A stretch of 64,000 nucleotides of DNA from Aquila chrysaetos chrysaetos. Taxonomy: Eukaryota; Chordata; Aves; Accipitriformes; Accipitridae. Where the stretch lies: contig NC_044027.1 in assembly GCF_900496995.4 (NCBI RefSeq), positions 14,036,743-14,100,742 of the forward strand. Reading direction: 5' to 3'. The translations under genes and the position numbers were made by a program. The notes beneath the pieces are model-generated. The model ran no database searches and was not told where the DNA came from. It worked only from the letters and a program-made list of their open reading frames with translations. Shown here one piece after another: positions 60,807-64,000 of this stretch (position 1 is its first letter; the number at the start of each line of letters is the position of its first letter).

Positions 60807-63800
60807 GTAAGGGCTACAGGCTAGCTCTTGAGTGGTAAAGTAAAGCCAAAAAAATGACCAGGATACTACTTAAACGTAGTTGCAAAGCACAGGGCAGTGA
60901 TCAGATGACTGATAAGGAGCAAGGAGGAAAGGTGGTTGACAGAGGTTGATATGGGGAGAGTGGTGGTATGCTAATTAAATTCTGTGAGGGCTTAGTCAGC
61001 TTGAAGATGAAAAAAGAGTAAAGGAACTGAGCATTGTCCAAAGTAGAATATAACTGTTAATATATCACCTGTACATCTAACTCCTGGCCACATAAACCCT
61101 GACTTCTCAATGCACTAAACGGTAAATACTTGAGGTCTGTCCAGTAAATGGTTTGGTGACTGCTGCCTAAAAGGAATGCAGCTGAGAAGTAGCAAGAACT
61201 GTTCAGTTTGGTAGATGCTCTTCCATTTCCTGGGGGGTAGTGTTTGTATTGCTGTATAGGCATCTCCTAGGCAATTGTTCACAGTGAACTCTGAGTGCAC
61301 TGGCTAGTCACCCATGTGGGTGTCAATTAGGCAATGACAGAAACTAATTGCAAGAAACTCCCTGCTTCCTTGGTTCTTCACTAGGATAGTGATGAAAGGT
61401 ATTGCAGAATGTTGTGCTTATCTTCAAGATGAGAAATGCTGTCCAGGTTGGCTGTTCTGAGCAGTGAGATGTGTAATATGTTGCTTCCAGAATACAAGTA
61501 TCCCTAAGACTTGTCTGATGTTCTAATTAGTGTTCTGGTAGTTCACTGATTTGTTTTTCATACTGATCCTCTCATGGTATTTGGAAACCCTAACTTTATT
61601 CATGTAGGTCAAAGACAATGTGCATAGATATTTCCTTAAAGTTTGCCAGAAGCCATGTGTTAAAAGCTAATGTTTCCATGTTTGAAATGTGGAGTGCCTG
61701 AAGCCTTCCAGTGATGACTTACTGAATGCTTAGAGTTGATTACATTCTAGTAAATGCTGCAGGCATTCAGAAAGATGGTCTATGGTTTGGGGTTCTCTGA
61801 TACTATTTTTTTTTTTTAAATAAGCAGTGGAAGTCAGATGTATAAGTTATTGTGTTATTGCTGTGGGATTGGAGCAGGCTTATTAGAGGCCTTCATGTAA
61901 TTCTTCCATATTCTAAAGAAGGATTTTGTTCAATAGAGTACTTAAAAAGGAAGTGAAACTCACTTCTGGTGTTAAATTGAGCCTAACCGGTATCTAGGAA
62001 AACAGAGGTGCAATGTCAGGTGAGTGGTGGTGGAGCACAGGAGAAGGGTTTAGGAGTTTTGTGTGGGGCTTCTTAATATGGTGGTGGTGGGGGGGTGCAC
62101 AACTATTGTTTTGGTAAAGATTAAAAGTTAACTTGTTCCACTACAGTGTGGTGAGCCTCCTTTGTGCTTTTTTTCCAGTGTTTTTAAAAAATAGCCTCGG
62201 TTTAGGATATGCACACTAATACTGAACAGGTGCTTAAAAGTTTACATGCTTTGAAGAGCGTACCTTGAATGCTTCCAAGCAGCTTTTTCCCTAAACTGTT
62301 GATGTGGTGCGTGTATTTTGTATTGCAACTTGAAATCCAGTTCATACAGCTGGATGATACACGCCCCTCCTGCTGCTATGAAAGTGCATTTGAAACTAAA
62401 AGCTATTCAGTCATGACCTCCCTGCTGAAGTAATAGTGCTTCCTTCTTGTGTACTAAGCATTGTTAACATTTGCTATAAAATTACCTTGGCAATTCACAA
62501 AGCTCCTCTTGTGACAAATTTGCAAGCTGCTTCTCTAGCTACAGCCTACCTTTGTGCACAGTAAAGGTGTGTTCTGGGCTAGTTAACAGGTTCTCCTTTA
62601 GAGTCTTGGTTTTATCAGATCTTGGTGATGAAAGGTTACATGGCCTGTCCCTTATTAATAGACTAATGCAGCCAGAAGATATTCTGAGCTGGAAGTCATA
62701 GTCACTGTTCTGGAGCTCATGGTCCTGAAGGCAAGGCTTATAGGGTACGGTGAATATGTGAATAGGTGAATATGTACTCATTCCTCTTCTTTCCTCAGAC
62801 CGAAGCTACATATTATTGTGCTGATAGCTGATGTCTTATTTATCTTGCTTTGCTCTCATCTCCATCTTCTTTCATCTTAACTGGCTTATCTTTTTGAGCT
62901 TGAAAACAGCTGTGGCAACACCCATGGATTTGTGCATGTTGTGACAGTCTGTCAACAATCTATTAAGATTATCCTTGCTTAAAAGTTTTTTTACTCGCTT
63001 TGAATCTAGTGTCTTGATTTCTTAATATGCTTTTAGATATGTCAAAGCTCTGCTCTGTCCACCATTTCTGTCTTTAGCTGAAAACAGTTGATTACCTTTT
63101 CTTGTATGACTCTTCTCAATGCTGGAACTAAATGCTGAAGAGCCTTCTCCTAGAGCTGATGAGGTGCTTGAAGCTGTTCTGATTGTTACAAGTTAATGCT
63201 CTTGCTGTCTGTTTTTCTTTAGTTACTAACAGAATTAATTCAATCACTTGCGTTAGTCAGTACAAGGGAGTGTTTCATAGTGTCCTGTTGGAATAAGGCA
63301 GTAGTACTTTTGCAAGACAAGCTCCAATGCCCTGTCCTTGAAGCATCTTTTTTTATGGCAAAGAGAAAATTAATTTTTGGATAGGAAGCCTGTGACCATA
63401 TACATTCATAATTTATAAGCTGACACAGACATTTTTCCCTGGTTTGTATCACTGTTGCAAGACATCTGATAGCACTTAAATTTACATAGCTGTATGACAC
63501 TGACATACAGTCCCTGCTCCAAGAGTCAGTGATGCTGATAACTTCAGACTGTGTTCAATTCTGTGCAGCTGGGGCAAAATGCTGTCAGAAGTCAGAAAAT
63601 GTGGCAGGCCAAGCCAGGTCTCTGGCATGGATTGTTCCGATAGTGCAGATATTCTTCCCTGTACTTGTTACGACAGGCTTGCTTTTGTGACGGTAAACAG
63701 GAGCTGTTGCACTAGACTCTTAAGAAAAAAAAAAATGTCAGTCTTGCATCTGACAGGAAGAGTCAACTAAGGGGTAGCTGTAAAGATGATAAAGTGCTAT

Positions 63801-64000
63801 CCATAGTGTAGGTGGGTTATTCCTTTTCATGAGCTTCAGTAAAGATGTTGTGACCCAATTGGTTCACTTCATCCTGCTGCATCTTATGGCTTGGGTGGGG
63901 CTGAATGTTGCATACAGCTGCTGGATGGTTGTGTGAAAACCAGCTTACCTTGCTCTCAGTGTTGAGTTCACTGGCTGTTCCACTAAGTGAACATGTAAGT
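60807..64000 (+). other. Probable LRRC8A intron 2, no coding gene seen
   Basis: The rest of the window is AT-rich and holds only short open frames. It fits a long intron before the LRRC8A coding exon. A small T10 run lies near 61808 and a GGTGGTGG tract near 62082. Confidence 0.4.

Noticed and set aside
1-64000. Search for CR1 LINEs, SINEs, retrovirus-like or other mobile elements
   Set aside because: No recognisable element ends, LTR pairs or long repeat families were seen by eye. Old worn copies could be missed without a repeat library.

Overview
The window is a gene-dense block of vertebrate nuclear DNA. It carries intron-split genes with GT-AG junctions and CpG-island promoters, and nothing prokaryotic. 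Protein lengths and residues match amniote orthologues. Introns are short, exons and promoters are GC-rich, and no Alu-like SINEs are apparent. I infer a bird, although another sauropsid is possible; the species cannot be told. The gene order is that remembered for human 9q34.11: ZER1, TBC1D13, ENDOG, SPOUT1, KYAT1, LRRC8A.

Layout. 1-4190: sequence beyond the ZER1 stop, holding its 3' UTR and perhaps intergenic DNA. 4191-15827 (-): ZER1 coding exons, 15 exons, 766 aa, with a non-coding first exon near 20.8-21.0 kb. 20.3-22.1 kb: a CpG island with divergent ZER1 and TBC1D13 promoters and a cluster of CRE-like motifs. 21847-30445 (+): TBC1D13, 12 exons, 399 aa. 30446-34.84 kb: a stretch without genes that ends in the first canonical AATAAA downstream of TBC1D13, 191 bp before the ENDOG start codon. 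35012-37205 (+): ENDOG, 3 exons, 300 aa. 38366-43648 (-): SPOUT1, 12 exons, 384 aa, converging on ENDOG. 45466-51150 (-): KYAT1, 12 coding exons, 425 aa. 51.15-58.6 kb: no coding gene seen. 58.65 kb to the end: a CpG-island promoter, a 5' non-coding exon and a probable second leader exon, taken as the 5' end of LRRC8A from position; its coding exon lies beyond the window.

I joined all 54 coding exons by hand. Every junction keeps frame, no internal stop appears, and catalytic or ligand residues fall at or next to their human numbers. The five complete genes look intact. They are housekeeping genes with separate jobs (N-degron ubiquitin ligase receptor, Rab GAP, mitochondrial nuclease, RNA methyltransferase/centromere factor, PLP aminotransferase). 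What links them is shared promoters and conserved neighbourhood rather than a pathway.

No undescribed system with coding capacity was found. The most useful leads are an upstream in-frame start for ENDOG with a basic, acid-free leader; a possible short transcript or very long TBC1D13 3' UTR ending at the ENDOG promoter; the CRE cluster between ZER1 and TBC1D13; the YY1 array and small upstream ORF of LRRC8A; and the NF-Y/E-box/NF-Y promoter of SPOUT1.
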